Assembly (NCBI GenBank): GCA_000827205.1
Contig: KN832559.1
Span: forward strand, 720,529 to 774,902
Reading direction: 5' to 3'
From: Plicaturopsis crispa FD-325 SS-3
Taxonomy: Eukaryota; Basidiomycota; Agaricomycetes; Amylocorticiales; Amylocorticiaceae
Length of the DNA stretch: 54,374 nt
Shown here: in pieces, positions 35,789-46,387 of the stretch
How the letters are laid out: the number at the start of each line of letters is the position of its first letter
Position numbering within the stretch: the first letter of the stretch is position 1
The notes under the pieces: model-generated
Database searches by the model: none
Told to the model about the DNA's origin: nothing
The model's input: the letters and a program-made list of their open reading frames with translations, nothing else
Made by a program: the position numbers and the translations under genes

Positions 35789-37126
35789 ATGCCCGCCCAT
35801 CCACAGGCGGCAAGGCGTCTACACAAGCGACAGGACCCACCTCCCGTACCTACCGCGTCTGGTATAACAGGTGCTACGTCGGTAGCTGACTCCCAAGCCA
35901 CTGCCGGTGCCAACAGTCTCCTGCTTGACACCTCGGCAGCTGCATCTACCGCCACCTTTTCCGTCCCCCCAATCGCTGCTAGCATAGCACCGGTCGTGTC
36001 GGAGACACCGACTTCTTCGGTCTCATCTGCAGCCTCTGCTGAACCGTCATCCTCCTCCTCCGGCAGCAGCAGCGATATACCCATAGGCAGCGTTGTCAGC
36101 GCAGTCGTAGGGTCGATCATTGGAGTCATTGTACTTATCATATTTGCCGTCCGGTGTAATCGTCGCCTGTCCCGTTTGCCGAAATCCACTTCGCGCAGTC
36201 CTACGTCGCCCTCCGACGCTCGCAATGCCAACGGAGAGCATGCCCGGCGCCGTTCGCGTCTTGAGCCTTGGGCCAAGCTCGATGATGCGTCGGAGACGAA
36301 GGAGGTGGCAGACTCGGCCGCGATGGAGAAACTCACCATGTTCAAGAAGTCTCCCAGTCTACGCTCGGGCGACAGCGAGAAAGTTACCTCGGATGGTGGA
36401 CATGAAATCGACCTCGGAGGCCCGCCGGCGTTCGCGAAGTATCATCCACAACTCGCAGAGGAGCTTGCGAAGACCCCCCAGCGGCAATTCCTGGGACGGG
36501 TCGACGCTGGCGCGCCCATATCCTGGGGCGATGCTGATACCCTGGGCGACGAGTCCTTCCTCTCGTTCAGGGACTCGAAACTCAATACCTCCCATCTTGA
36601 CTCCATGGCCTCCACGGGCTCTGTCACTTCCTCTGCTGTTGTCCGCAACACTCCCGCAGCCACAATTATGGAACACAATTGGCAGTCCGCGGAGGTCATG
36701 CACTACGAGGGCGAGGGCGAGACTGGCGAGGTCCAGAACCCATTTGCAGATGAGCCCCCGGTCGAGCGGCGTAAGAGCCAGAACAACCCCTTCTTCAGCG
36801 GACGCGACTCGCATCAAGGCAAGCGCTCCCGTTCACGCTCCCGTTCGCAAAACCCCTTCACGGACGCACACGCTGCCCGTGCACCCGCCCCCATCTCTAC
36901 GGACTCGCGCCTGCTGACGCACACCAGCACCGACAGCAGCGAGCAGGCCATGCAGTCACTCATTGCAGCTCTGGATGTGTCGCCGGGCGGCGCTCTCCGC
37001 GGCCACTCGATGCAGCCGTCAGTCGTGCGGAGCTCGGTGATGACAGGTTACACCGACAGGACGGATGATATTGAGGGCGCGTTCCCGCTGCCGCCAACTG
37101 GGCCGCAGTACTCGTCTTCGCAGTGA
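35789..37126 (+). CDS. Single-pass membrane protein with Ser/Thr-rich ectodomain and NPF motifs
   Basis: An intronless frame of 445 residues from the ATG at 35789 (MPAHPQAARRLHKRQ). The first 105 or so residues are rich in Ser, Thr, Ala and Pro. The transmembrane helix reads GSVVSAVVGSIIGVIVLIIF and is followed by basic residues (RCNRRLSRL). The cytosolic half contains three NPF-type motifs (VQNPFADEPP, QNNPFFSG and SQNPFTDAH), the classical ligand of EH domains in endocytic adaptors, and a basic SRSRSRS stretch. There is no clear cleavable signal peptide, although KR at residues 14-15 resembles a Kex2 site. Overall it resembles fungal plasma-membrane sensor- or mucin-like proteins; no ortholog is assigned. 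Confidence 0.85.
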   Translation: MPAHPQAARRLHKRQDPPPVPTASGITGATSVADSQATAGANSLLLDTSAAASTATFSVPPIAASIAPVVSETPTSSVSSAASAEPSSSSSGSSSDIPIGSVVSAVVGSIIGVIVLIIFAVRCNRRLSRLPKSTSRSPTSPSDARNANGEHARRRSRLEPWAKLDDASETKEVADSAAMEKLTMFKKSPSLRSGDSEKVTSDGGHEIDLGGPPAFAKYHPQLAEELAKTPQRQFLGRVDAGAPISWGDADTLGDESFLSFRDSKLNTSHLDSMASTGSVTSSAVVRNTPAATIMEHNWQSAEVMHYEGEGETGEVQNPFADEPPVERRKSQNNPFFSGRDSHQGKRSRSRSRSQNPFTDAHAARAPAPISTDSRLLTHTSTDSSEQAMQSLIAALDVSPGGALRGHSMQPSVVRSSVMTGYTDRTDDIEGAFPLPPTGPQYSSSQ

Positions 37127-37727
37127 ACGGACACGATCTATACTCCGCTTGGTTATTCATTCTCACCCTACTTACCCTTTAGTTGCATACCATTCTCTTC
37201 TCTGCGAATTTGGTTGCATGCGATCAAACTCCTAGGCCATATGTGTACACCCCCATCTTCGCCGTTGCTCGACGCGCTGTCCGCCCCCCTTTGCGATCAG
37301 GCAATCGAATCTTATACTATCTTCTTGCTTTTGCGGCGTATCTTGGCACTTACCCTTTTACCACGAGCCGTGGTCCTATTTATTTATTTCGGGTCTTGGC
37401 CTACGAATCCATGCATTGGACTTGGCTTATCGTCTTGGGCATATTGCTAAGAAAGTGTAACGGTTGGACGCTAATAGACGAGCTCGAGTTTGCCCTACAG
37501 CTTGCCTACAGCGTTGTAACTTGTAAGCAATTCGATTTCTCTGTGGGGCAATTATCGCGAGCGGATTGGTCCCCGCATATCGCAAGTTCCCCGGATGCCG
37601 AAGTCCGTCATCGGCTGTCGTGCATCGGGCGTGCATATCGCAAGAAACACATGAAAGCCTCGCAAAGATATATCACGGCCACAAGCCAGTCCCGTCAATC
37701 GTATTCACCTCTCTCTCTCTAACCGCC
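37127..37727. other. Intergenic region upstream of acyl-CoA dehydrogenase copy 2
   Basis: A plus-strand open frame of 179 codons covers this stretch but begins with TTG and shows no conserved sequence, so I read it as 3' UTR plus promoter. A CT-repeat (CTCTCTCTCTCT) lies at about 37709-37720, just before the ATG at 37728. Confidence 0.45.
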
Positions 37728-40130
37728 ATGTCAGACAAACTGCTCAAACAGTTCTCGAGAGATGAGGTCGCAAAGGTGCGTCGCTCGCTACTCTGGTTGG
37801 CGCGTTACGGATCCTGACTCCGCGTGCAGCACAACAAAGACGGTGATCTGGTTCGAACACGATTTTGTCTCGTTTATATACGCGTGTGCTTATACCGATG
37901 ATAGTGGGTCATCGTCGACACCAAGGTCTTTGACCTGACGCGCTTCAAGAACCTCCATCCCGGAGGCTCGTTCGTCCTCGTCGATATCGCCGGGCAGGAC
38001 GCCACCGAGGCGTTCTACAGCCTCCACAGACATGAGATCCTCGAAAAGCCGCAATACCAGCGCCTGCAGATTGGCACCATCGCCGAAGAGCAGAGCAGCC
38101 TCTCCAGCACTCTTCCGGGAGAGCTCAGTCAAGTGCCATACGCTGAACCCACATGGCTCGCGAAGGGTTACCACAGCCCCTATTACACTGAGGTGGGTGT
38201 GCACGTATGTCGACGCGAAGTACGCGAGTTAATCTCGCGAGTAGGGTCACAGGAAGTTCCAAGCTGCTATGCGGGCTTTCCACGACGAGTGGATATATCC
38301 GGACGCGCAGGCTCGTGAAGAGGATGGTGAGCATCATTACATCCCTGGGCTGTATATAGATGCTCATGAAGGTTCCAGGAAAACGCCCTGCTCAAAGTGT
38401 TATAGACGCCATGGCGTACGTGCGCGTAATTATCTGTATCGCGCGCTTGCTAACAGGACTACAGGGCCAAGAACCTACACGCAATGCGTATGGGACCCGG
38501 CAAGCACCTGCAAGGTCTCACTCTCATGGACGGCCTTGTGACTCCCGAGAAAGTGCGTACATTTAGTACCCGCTGTTGACGTTGACTGAGCTTAACTCTG
38601 CATGTAGTTCGATTATTTCCACGTATGCGATCTCCTCAAACCTTGGTTGCGCTCCTACTTACCCGGTTTTTTCTCTTTAGGAACTTATCATCACTCAAGA
38701 ATTTTCTCGATGTGGTGCTCGTGGCTACGGCGACGGTACGCCTGCTCATATCTTCCGTTGGGGGATATAACTGACCCCAAATGTTTTCGCAGGTCTCCAG
38801 GGTGGCTGTGTCATCGGTCTTCCCCCGGTGCTCAACTTCGGATCGGACGAGCTCAAAGCAAAAGTTGTCCCTGAAGTACTATCGGGCAAGAAATTCATAT
38901 GCCTGGCTATTTCTGAGGCGCATGCGGGAAGCGATGTCATGGGGCTGCAGACGACAGCGACCAAAACCGAAGACGAGAAATACTGGATCATCAACGGCAG
39001 CAAGAAGTGGATAACGAACGGCACGTTTGCAGACTAGTAAGTTTCGTGTCATTTCACTCATGTATCGCTTTACTGACAACCCGCGACATTAGCTTCACTG
39101 TTGGCTGCAAAACGGAGGTATGTCTTCGTCTTTCGGTACAGTGAGATATGTATACTGAACCAGTCACTTTAGGATGGCTTTACGGTCATACTGGTTGAGC
39201 GCAGCGAGGGTGTAGAGACTCGTCAAATCAAGACGAGCTACTCGACTACCGCCGGTACGGCTTATATCACGTTCGAGAACGTCAAGGTCCCCGTTGGAAA
39301 CACGCTCGGCCCCGAGGGTGGAGGAATATTCGTCATCCTCAGGTAACACTCCCACATCAGGTGATTGGGAGGGCTGCATGCTGACAACGATTGACAGCAA
39401 CTTCAACCACGAGCGGTGGGTTATGTGCTGTGCGTCAGCACGGAGTCAGCGCTCCATTGTTGAAGAGTGCCTCAAGTAAATTTTCAGTCTTACTCCTTTT
39501 GTAGGCCGTGTTGTGCTGACGACGCTACTCAGGTGGACCGCCCAGCGGAAGGCTTTCGGCAAGCCGCTCAACTCGTTGGCAGTTATCCGGTCGAAACTCG
39601 CTGCGATGATTGCGCGGGCTGAGAGCGTGCAGAACTGGCTCGAGAGCATCACATATCAGATGAACAACATGAGCTACAAAGAGCAGTCCTCGAAACTTGC
39701 GGGGTGCGTACATGCCAGGTCCACGGTCTTCATATGTATGATCGCTGATCATGCCCTCGCATCCGTTCTGCTGGACAGGCAAATCGCATTCTTGAAGAGC
39801 TACAGCACACAATGTGGCCAGGAAACTGCACGGGATGCTGTGCAAATATTTGGTGGCCGTGGCATTACGAAGTCGGGGATGGGTCGCTTCATCGAGCATG
39901 TGCGTGTCCCTTTTGCTTTTCCCGCCTATGTTCCTTTCCCTAATCTACGCCTTCCCAGTATCATCGTACCATCCCATTCGACTCGTTACTTGGAGGCGGT
40001 AAGCAGTTTCCTCAACTCCAATTCTCGCTGGACTGTTATTAACAAAATACATTTGTTAGCCGAGGACGTGCTGGCCGATCTTGGTGTCCGACAGGCAATG
40101 AGGGGCATGCCCAAGGACGCGCGGTTGTAA
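37728..40130 (+). CDS. Cytochrome b5-acyl-CoA dehydrogenase fusion, copy 2, PTS1 end
   Basis: A paralog of the gene at 28272-30832. Sixteen exons sum to an exact 517-residue frame: 37728-37775, 37830-37850, 37905-38192, 38245-38326, 38379-38415, 38465-38552, 38608-38622, 38681-38735, 38793-39036, 39093-39117, 39173-39342, 39398-39475, 39533-39703, 39779-39899, 39959-39998 and 40060-40130. The heme domain shows WVIVDTKVFDLTRFKNLHPG and DATEAFYSLHRHE. The dehydrogenase part shows FICLAISEAHAGSDVMGLQT, KWITNGTFADYFTVGCKTED, LGPEGGGIFVILSNFNHERW and VQIFGGRGITKSGMGRFIEH. It ends RGMPKDARL, a PTS1-type signal. The 15-base exon encodes FDYFH. Near the C terminus the sequence is LLGGAEDVL where many acyl-CoA dehydrogenases have YEGT, so the identity of the base residue is uncertain. 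Confidence 0.92.
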
Positions 40131-40364
40131 GGGATGCAGCTTGCATATCTTCCAGTAGAGGGTACCTTGGACCGTGTATACACCATCATAATGTTGTCGG
40201 TGAAACTATATATTATTTCTATCTTGTCGTACAGCGATGGAGTATACAACCAAGACAAACATGGTCAACAAAAGACAACAGGAAAGCAGGGAGAAATGCC
40301 AATAGCACAACAACACCGATACGTACAACCCCAAGTACATAGCCTAAGTCGAGAGGAAATATAT
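40131..40364. other. Short convergent 3' spacer
   Basis: 234 bases between the stop codons of acyl-CoA dehydrogenase copy 2 (plus) and the Zn2Cys6 factor (minus). It holds only the two 3' UTRs. Confidence 0.4.
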
Positions 40365-43300
40365 TCAATTAAACGGGAATTCTGTCATCATGGTTGAACC
40401 GGGGTCAGCGGACTGCATGTGCACGTCGGGCGCAGGCGACGGCATCTGGTTCATCCATGCAAACCCTGTGTGCGCGTCGGTTAGTCCGAACTATCATCCT
40501 TGGCACGACTTCAGCTCACCAGGTATAGCCGTGTCATGCCAGGCGTGGTTGCTCAGCTGCTGCATCGACTGCAGCAGCTCGTCATCGAACGGCAGTGGCG
40601 GCCTGAAGAGGTCCGTAGCGTCCATGTTTAGCATCGGCTGTGTGTCGAGCGAGGCACGCCGGCCCGTCGGCGCTAGGGATTCTGCGCCGTCTAGAAGAGG
40701 CGCGAACTGATCGAAGGCCATGGATGTAGCAGACGTTGGCTGAGGAGACAGGGGAGCATCCTCTCCAGGGGATGTAACGTAGACACTACTGCCGGTGATA
40801 GATTCGATGCTGGTTTCGCTAGAGGATTGGCGGGGCAGCGAGGGCTGACGGGTCTTCAGATCGCTTGGTGATTGCGAGTCGACCCTCGCCATCGGTGTGG
40901 CAAGGAGGCCTTTGAGGAAACGTGAATAGAGCTTGGGGCCATGGCGGTCGTCGATGGCGATGTCGGGGGATCCAAGCAGGTCGATGACTTGCTGCACCAG
41001 ACTTCTGATTTCTTCTCGCTGTTCTCTCGATAGGTACGACGCGAATTTGGGTTGCAACAGCTGACAGCGAGTGTCAATATCAGAGCGAAAATGCTTGCGG
41101 CTATGAGAATCCTACCTTGACGAGGAATGCACATGCAAAGGTCACGAAGACGCTCTGTGCTTCAGGACCATGGCGCAGATAAACTCCTGCATAGACATCA
41201 GCATTCGACCACGCAGATAAAATTGAGAAAAGCGTACTTTGACTTGGTCTGGCAACGTCGTTCAAGATTGTGTTTACAACATCCGAAGCCGCACGGTAAC
41301 ACTGAAAACAGTGTTGAGTTAACATATCCAACCGCTACAGAGAGGATGATAAAGACCTACCCGAAGAAGAAACGGGTTTTCGTCCGTGTTGTTTTTCCCA
41401 AAAGCATGCTGGAAGCCAAATGACAGTGCTAAAAGTCGCGCGTAGCTGTATGCGAGTCGTAAGAGCCCAGTTCTGAAGCAAAACTGCGGATTCGTCGTGT
41501 CGCCTTGCTCGAGGCACTTGAACCATCGATCGCCTAGACTGACAAGGTCATCATCTGTTTCGATGGCAATCTTCTCAAAGTCGGCCTCCTGCGATGGACA
41601 TGTAACACGTCAGAGAGACAGACACCGTAACAGGGTGATTATTCGCACCTTGTTCAAACCGGTCGGATGCTTGGGGTCATTGTATATTTTTTGCAAAAAG
41701 GCGCCCATGACCCGTAGCTCGGAGTTGTACGCGCAGGTGTGCACGTCGAAGTTGGACAGATTGTAAGCGGAGCTGCACCACCAGGAGACCGAGTTGTTCG
41801 CGACATAGTCCGTACTCGGGATGATGGGCGTCTTTCCGTACTGCGATCCCGTCGAACGGTCGAGGTTGAAACAGTTTAGCCAGAGACGGCTGCGGTTCAG
41901 CATCTCCCGCGCATGATGCTCGTTCAAGGGCGTCGCTGTGTTCGGATGGTGAAGATTGAGATCTATCGCTATTCTGTGAAGCAAAAGGACCATGAGCACT
42001 GCGAGGCACAAAGGTTTGTTCGATGACAGCACGCACCGGATGGCTAGCCCAAGATAGATCCAACTCCGGTCTTCTTCCCAGCGCCTCGCAGGCACAGGGT
42101 AAAGACACATAAGAATATAAGCATGGCAGACATCCACACTTTTTTGCCCGCTGATGAGTGCAGTACCAGCCGCCAACTGAGCGTACTTCATAATTTGGTG
42201 GTAAAGCTCTGGCCGCTCCGTGTAGAATCGCGAAGCGATGGCGCATACTGGTTTAAGTTATCAATGGCATATCCAGCAAGTATGACAGGGCAAAACTACT
42301 TACTGACGGTGAACAGGAAGGGATTCCTCCAGCAAGTATTTTGAGCAGTATATATCACAGGGTCCAACAGGGAGACAGAGAGGTTCATGTAGTCGAAATA
42401 TCTATTTCGTTGTGAGGAAAGTTTCGCAGCAAATTGAGAAATAGATCGCACATGCTGAATAGCTTCTCAGCTTCTTTCGTAGTTATGATGCCGCGTGAAA
42501 GAATATGTGGGACCTGCGGCTCTTGGTGAGATCCATTGCTAGCGGTCCTAGCAGGATCGGGCCCGGGACCTAAGAGTACCACATATCGTCAATACCCCTT
42601 CTGTACTCACGGCGACAGATAGGGAGCGTACTCGGCCGGAAAAAATTGTCATTTGCGAGGCCCACGTCATCCGCGTTCGAGCCGACGCTGCTCCGCCTTC
42701 GCCGACTTTTCTTGAGCGCCATATCCGCCATGAGCCCAAATGGCGAAGCACCTGACGGAATAGTCGCTAGCTTGTCGCCACTCGACCTCTTCGGCGCCGG
42801 ATCGCGTTCCTTCGAAGTGCTGCGTGCCCTGTCCTCCGAGCGGGGGCTTTCGTCAACGCCAGACCCCTCACCATAAAGGTCCTCCACGGCCTCTTCATAC
42901 GCGTCTGGGTCAGATTCAGAATCCTCTGGGTCCTCGTCTACGAGAAGGGACTTCGTCATGCCGGCGCCCCCGGCACCGATAAGGCCACCGAACGCATCGA
43001 TGGATGCGCGCGCCTCCGCGAGCCAGTCCCGAACTTCGGGCTTCGAGTCGTAGGAGCCCAGGGTCGGAGAGTGTAGGTCAGCATCTCCACTAGACGAGGG
43101 GGAGGGAGCCTTGGTTTCCTCCAGCAGTGCCATGAGTCTTTGAATTTCCGATGCCTGCTCGCGGATCTCTTTCAGAAGATGCTCGCGTTTTCTATTGCCG
43201 ATGAATATTTGCAACATGGACAGAGACGAAGTGGACACTTACGGAGGCACCCTGCGCTTTTTGCGGCCCGGGGTAATGCATTCGTGCCCTCCGTTCAAGC

Positions 43301-44155
43301 AGCGTTTGCACGGATCCGTGTCTGACGAGGATTCACATTTGACCTAGAGCAGATTCAGTAAAAGTAGGGGGTCATCATATTTATCTAAATACCTTCAGGC
43401 TTTTGCACCGAGAACAAGCGCCAGGACTACGGAGAAACACGTTAGTGCGGTAACCTTCGGCAGGATACGACTCACGGCTTGATTTTTGCTCCTCCGTCCT
43501 GGGCATTTTCGGGGACATGGTTATCGTCGTCATCTCCGTCATCGGCGTTTGGAGCCCCACGCGGTCTCTTGGATGCATGCAAGTCACTTTTGGTCTTGTA
43601 GTGCTGGGCACCAGTCCGCTGGAATGGTGCCAACATTGGAGGAGATACCTGAGGAGGGGTCAGGCCACCGTCGTTCGCATGAAAATTAGTAGCGGGTGCG
43701 CTCTGGCCGGCTGCAAACTGGCCATGATAGTCATACGCCGGTGTGTACGATGTCGATGGGTTTTTGGGAGGATAGGGCGGAGCACCCGCCTTGAATTGGG
43801 GCTGGCTCGTAAAAGTGAAGTCGGACGCAGATAGTCCAGGGCCTGAAGAAGGGTAAAACGAGCCACCCGGCGCTGCGCTATATGGTACGCCGCGATGCTG
43901 GTGAGTTCCTGAGGCCGCATGCCCGTTGGATGGAGGAGAAAACTGTGTAGAGTAGAACTGGGGTGCAGAAGCTGGGGGCCCGGACGCAAACTGCTGCATG
44001 TACTCGCCGTTGCCCACGTCCCCCTGCTGCGAAAAGTCGAATGAGCCATTGCCGCTGGGGATGTCGTATTCGTGTTCTAGTTGAAGGTGCGGTGCGGCAG
44101 GAAACTGCTTTTGCGGGGGAACGCCCCAGCCATCGTATACTGGCATAGTGGACAT
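40365..44155 (-). CDS. Zn2Cys6 fungal transcription factor
   Basis: A binuclear zinc-cluster DNA-binding regulator. The start is the ATG at 44155 (MSTMPVYDGWGVPPQKQF). A long Gln/Pro/Ser/Gly-rich N terminus of about 220 residues precedes a KRPRG nuclear-localisation-like stretch. The zinc cluster is split across small exons around 43250-43480: ACSRCKSLKV, KCESSSDTDPCKRCLNGGHE and C, giving CxxCx6CxnCxxCx6C, followed by the basic linker PGRKKRRVPP and a coiled-coil dimer region (LLKEIREQASEIQRLMALLE). The middle part, around 41.3-42.6 kb, matches the fungal-specific regulator domain (LWLNCFNLDRSTGSQYGKTP). The last coding piece is Met/Pro-rich and ends MMTEFPFN at 40365. Many exons; internal limits are approximate. 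Such regulators often control nearby catabolic genes, but the target here is unknown. Confidence 0.88.
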
Positions 44156-44505
44156 CCTGCAGGTGTGCAGATGGCTTGGGAACGGGGTGCAACAGCCTAG
44201 ACACGGACAGTACTCTTAAATAGGGATCCAGTGTCGAAAAGCGCCCAAGCGCCTCAATAAGACGAGCCGTTTCCCCATATTGCGGCATTCGATTGTGGTT
44301 AACTTTAAGGTTGATGATGGAAAAGCCAGTACTTGTTTCAACTTTCCGGTGCTCGGTGTACTGACATGTCTATATGTTTTATATCTCTCTTTGCTCAGGA
44401 TACTGCGATAAATCTCATGAAGTAGTTGTTCGGGTGCATAAACGAAGGTCGAGGCAGGGATAAATACAGGCGCGTGAGTGCATAAATAGTACTGGGAACG
44501 GACAC
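44156..44505. other. Spacer between two minus-strand genes
   Basis: 350 bases between the promoter end of the zinc-cluster factor and the stop codon of the CoA-transferase gene. An open frame runs through it but shows nothing conserved. Confidence 0.4.
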
Positions 44506-46035
44506 TCAAAGTTTGGCATTCACAGGATTTTCGTGCGGCTGTGCGATGACTCTGTCCGCGGCAAGCCTATGGCGTTCATCCTGAGAAATTCCAAGCTCTG
44601 CAAGAATTTCATATGTATCAGCTCCAGGGTGAACGACCTCAGGGCCCTCCGCTACAGCACGCGGCGGTGTCCGCGAGAGGAGGCTATGCATAGTGGGCGA
44701 TGAGGAAGCAGAAGCCTCGATAGCTTCGTCAGGCGTAAGCACCGGCACAACGCAGCAGTCGCTTCCTACGGAGAGTCAGTTCCATTGGAAACACGATATT
44801 AACACGCGGCCATACCGTGAAATATTCCGGTCCAGAAATCTCTGGTCTGCGTCCTGAATCCGTTCTCCAAGTAGGTTCGCAATCTACCCCAATGCACTCT
44901 GTCTTCTTGCATTTCAGGGACCGGAACCCACCCACTCTCGTCAGGCCCGACTTCTCTGACGAACAACGCTAGGAATGCGGCGAAGAAATGGGGCTCGAGG
45001 GCGCCTACGGACATCAGCCGCTGCGGGGAGTCCGCACACGCGTACACCCCATAATAGGGCGCGCCTCCGTCGAGTGGATTTTCGCCATGTGGGGCCGAGA
45101 AAAACGACGTCTGAAGATACTTGTGAAGAAGTGGGAACGACGCAAGATAACGCGTGCCTGTGACCTGCAAAATATTCGAATAAGCATTGGGCCAAGGAAG
45201 ACAGGTACGTACCATATCTGCATCGACGATTTGTCCGCGCTTACTACGGGTGCGTTCTAGAAGTGCGAGGAGAATGCCGATTGCACAAAATAAGCCACCT
45301 CCGCCAAAGTCGGCGAGGAGGTTGAGTGGGAATTTCGGCACCGGCGAGCCAGGCAAGAGCTGAGCCTACCGTGAGGACGCATGCATGCAAATATGAGAAC
45401 ACAGACTGACAGGAAGTAGACCGCTGAGAGCGAGATAATTGATGTCGTGACCTGACAGAACTGAGGTCAACACAGTACGCACTTCGAAGCCACCAAAGAT
45501 TTACCTGCCATATTTCTGTGCGGACCTGCAAGTATATAGGCATCAGTAGGGAATGCGAGATATGGCATATTTACGTACCCGTCCGCGGAAACCTGTCATT
45601 ACATTAATTATCCGTTCGATCTCATAGACGAGGAGCTTACCCGACAATGCGCGCATAGACCAGCTTTTCATTCAACCCACGCGTCTCCCCTGCGCCGAGG
45701 AAAACCTCTGGTCCCAATCCTAGCTTTTCCATGACTCCCGGGCGGAAGGGGTCGATCACGACGTCTGCCTCCGAGATGAGCTTTTTGAGCACGGCGCATC
45801 CCGCAGGCACTCTAGCATCGATTGAGATAGACCGCTTTCCGCGCGATAGCAGGTCACTGGTCTGCGCGCCTGGCTTGTCGACGCGTGTGACACTTGCGCC
45901 GTTGTCGGCTAGAACGAGGCCGGCGAAAGGTCCTGGTGCAAGGCCTGCAAACTGGGGCGTGTTTGTTAGCTATCGTGCATTCGCTTGCAAGGGTAGAGGA
46001 CACACCTCGACGACTTTGAGACCTGTTAGAGCCAT
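44506..46035 (-). CDS. Family III CoA-transferase / alpha-methylacyl-CoA racemase-like, PTS1 end
   Basis: A CaiB/BaiF-type enzyme; members move CoA between acids or epimerise 2-methylacyl-CoA before beta-oxidation. Start ATG at 46035. The first exon shows LKVVEFAGLAPGPFAGLVLA and NGASVTRVDKPG, the latter part of the CoA-binding region. Next come SIDARVPAGCAVLKKLISEA and DVVIDPFRPGVMEKLGLGPE, then small exons, then GHDINYLALSGLLP, containing the family's catalytic-site signature with the Asp after Gly-His. Later come NLLADFGGGGLFCAIGILLA and RGQIVDADMV, then the exon with DGGAPYYGVYACADS and a C-terminal part containing VHPGADTYEILAELG. The protein ends VNAKL, a canonical PTS1 (AKL). AMACR itself acts in peroxisomes and mitochondria, so this fits. 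Some exon limits are approximate; no break was seen. Confidence 0.88.
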
Positions 46036-46387
46036 TGCACGCAGTATTTAGGTGTTTGTTGTGGGTCCTAAACAAGAAGTGATCCCATGGAGTTTGGAGG
46101 CACTTTGCAGAGGTGCGATCCGGAGCGCGAGCACAAACGGCCGTGATTTCGCATCGTCCATCAGAGAACCTTTTACTGTCCAGTGTGCTGCCGGCGTTGA
46201 GATCCTGAAAGTCGATGAAATTAGGATGAAATACAATAACGTTAACCAGAGATTCTGAGCAGGCTGCAGCTGAGGCCGATCCGGCGGCGTCTGGCCTTAC
46301 ATATTTGGAAATAATCCGGCACTCTCCGACTCAGCGCTGCGCCTGCTCGCAGTCGCGATCTCCAGTGTTTCCCTCAGACTATACGAA
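46036..46387. promoter_or_regulatory. Divergent promoter, CoA-transferase gene / ARP3
   Basis: 352 bases between two start codons in head-to-head orientation. The stretch must serve a presumably regulated metabolic gene and a housekeeping cytoskeleton gene. No clear TATA box or named site was recognised. Confidence 0.4.

Noticed and set aside
37183-37722. 179-codon plus frame before acyl-CoA dehydrogenase copy 2
   Set aside because: It starts at TTG, has no conserved pattern and ends six bases before the real ATG; best read as UTR and promoter.
37845-37856. GGTTCGAAC, a tRNA T-loop-like motif
   Set aside because: It lies at an exon-intron border of the acyl-CoA dehydrogenase gene, and no acceptor stem or anticodon arm can be drawn around it.
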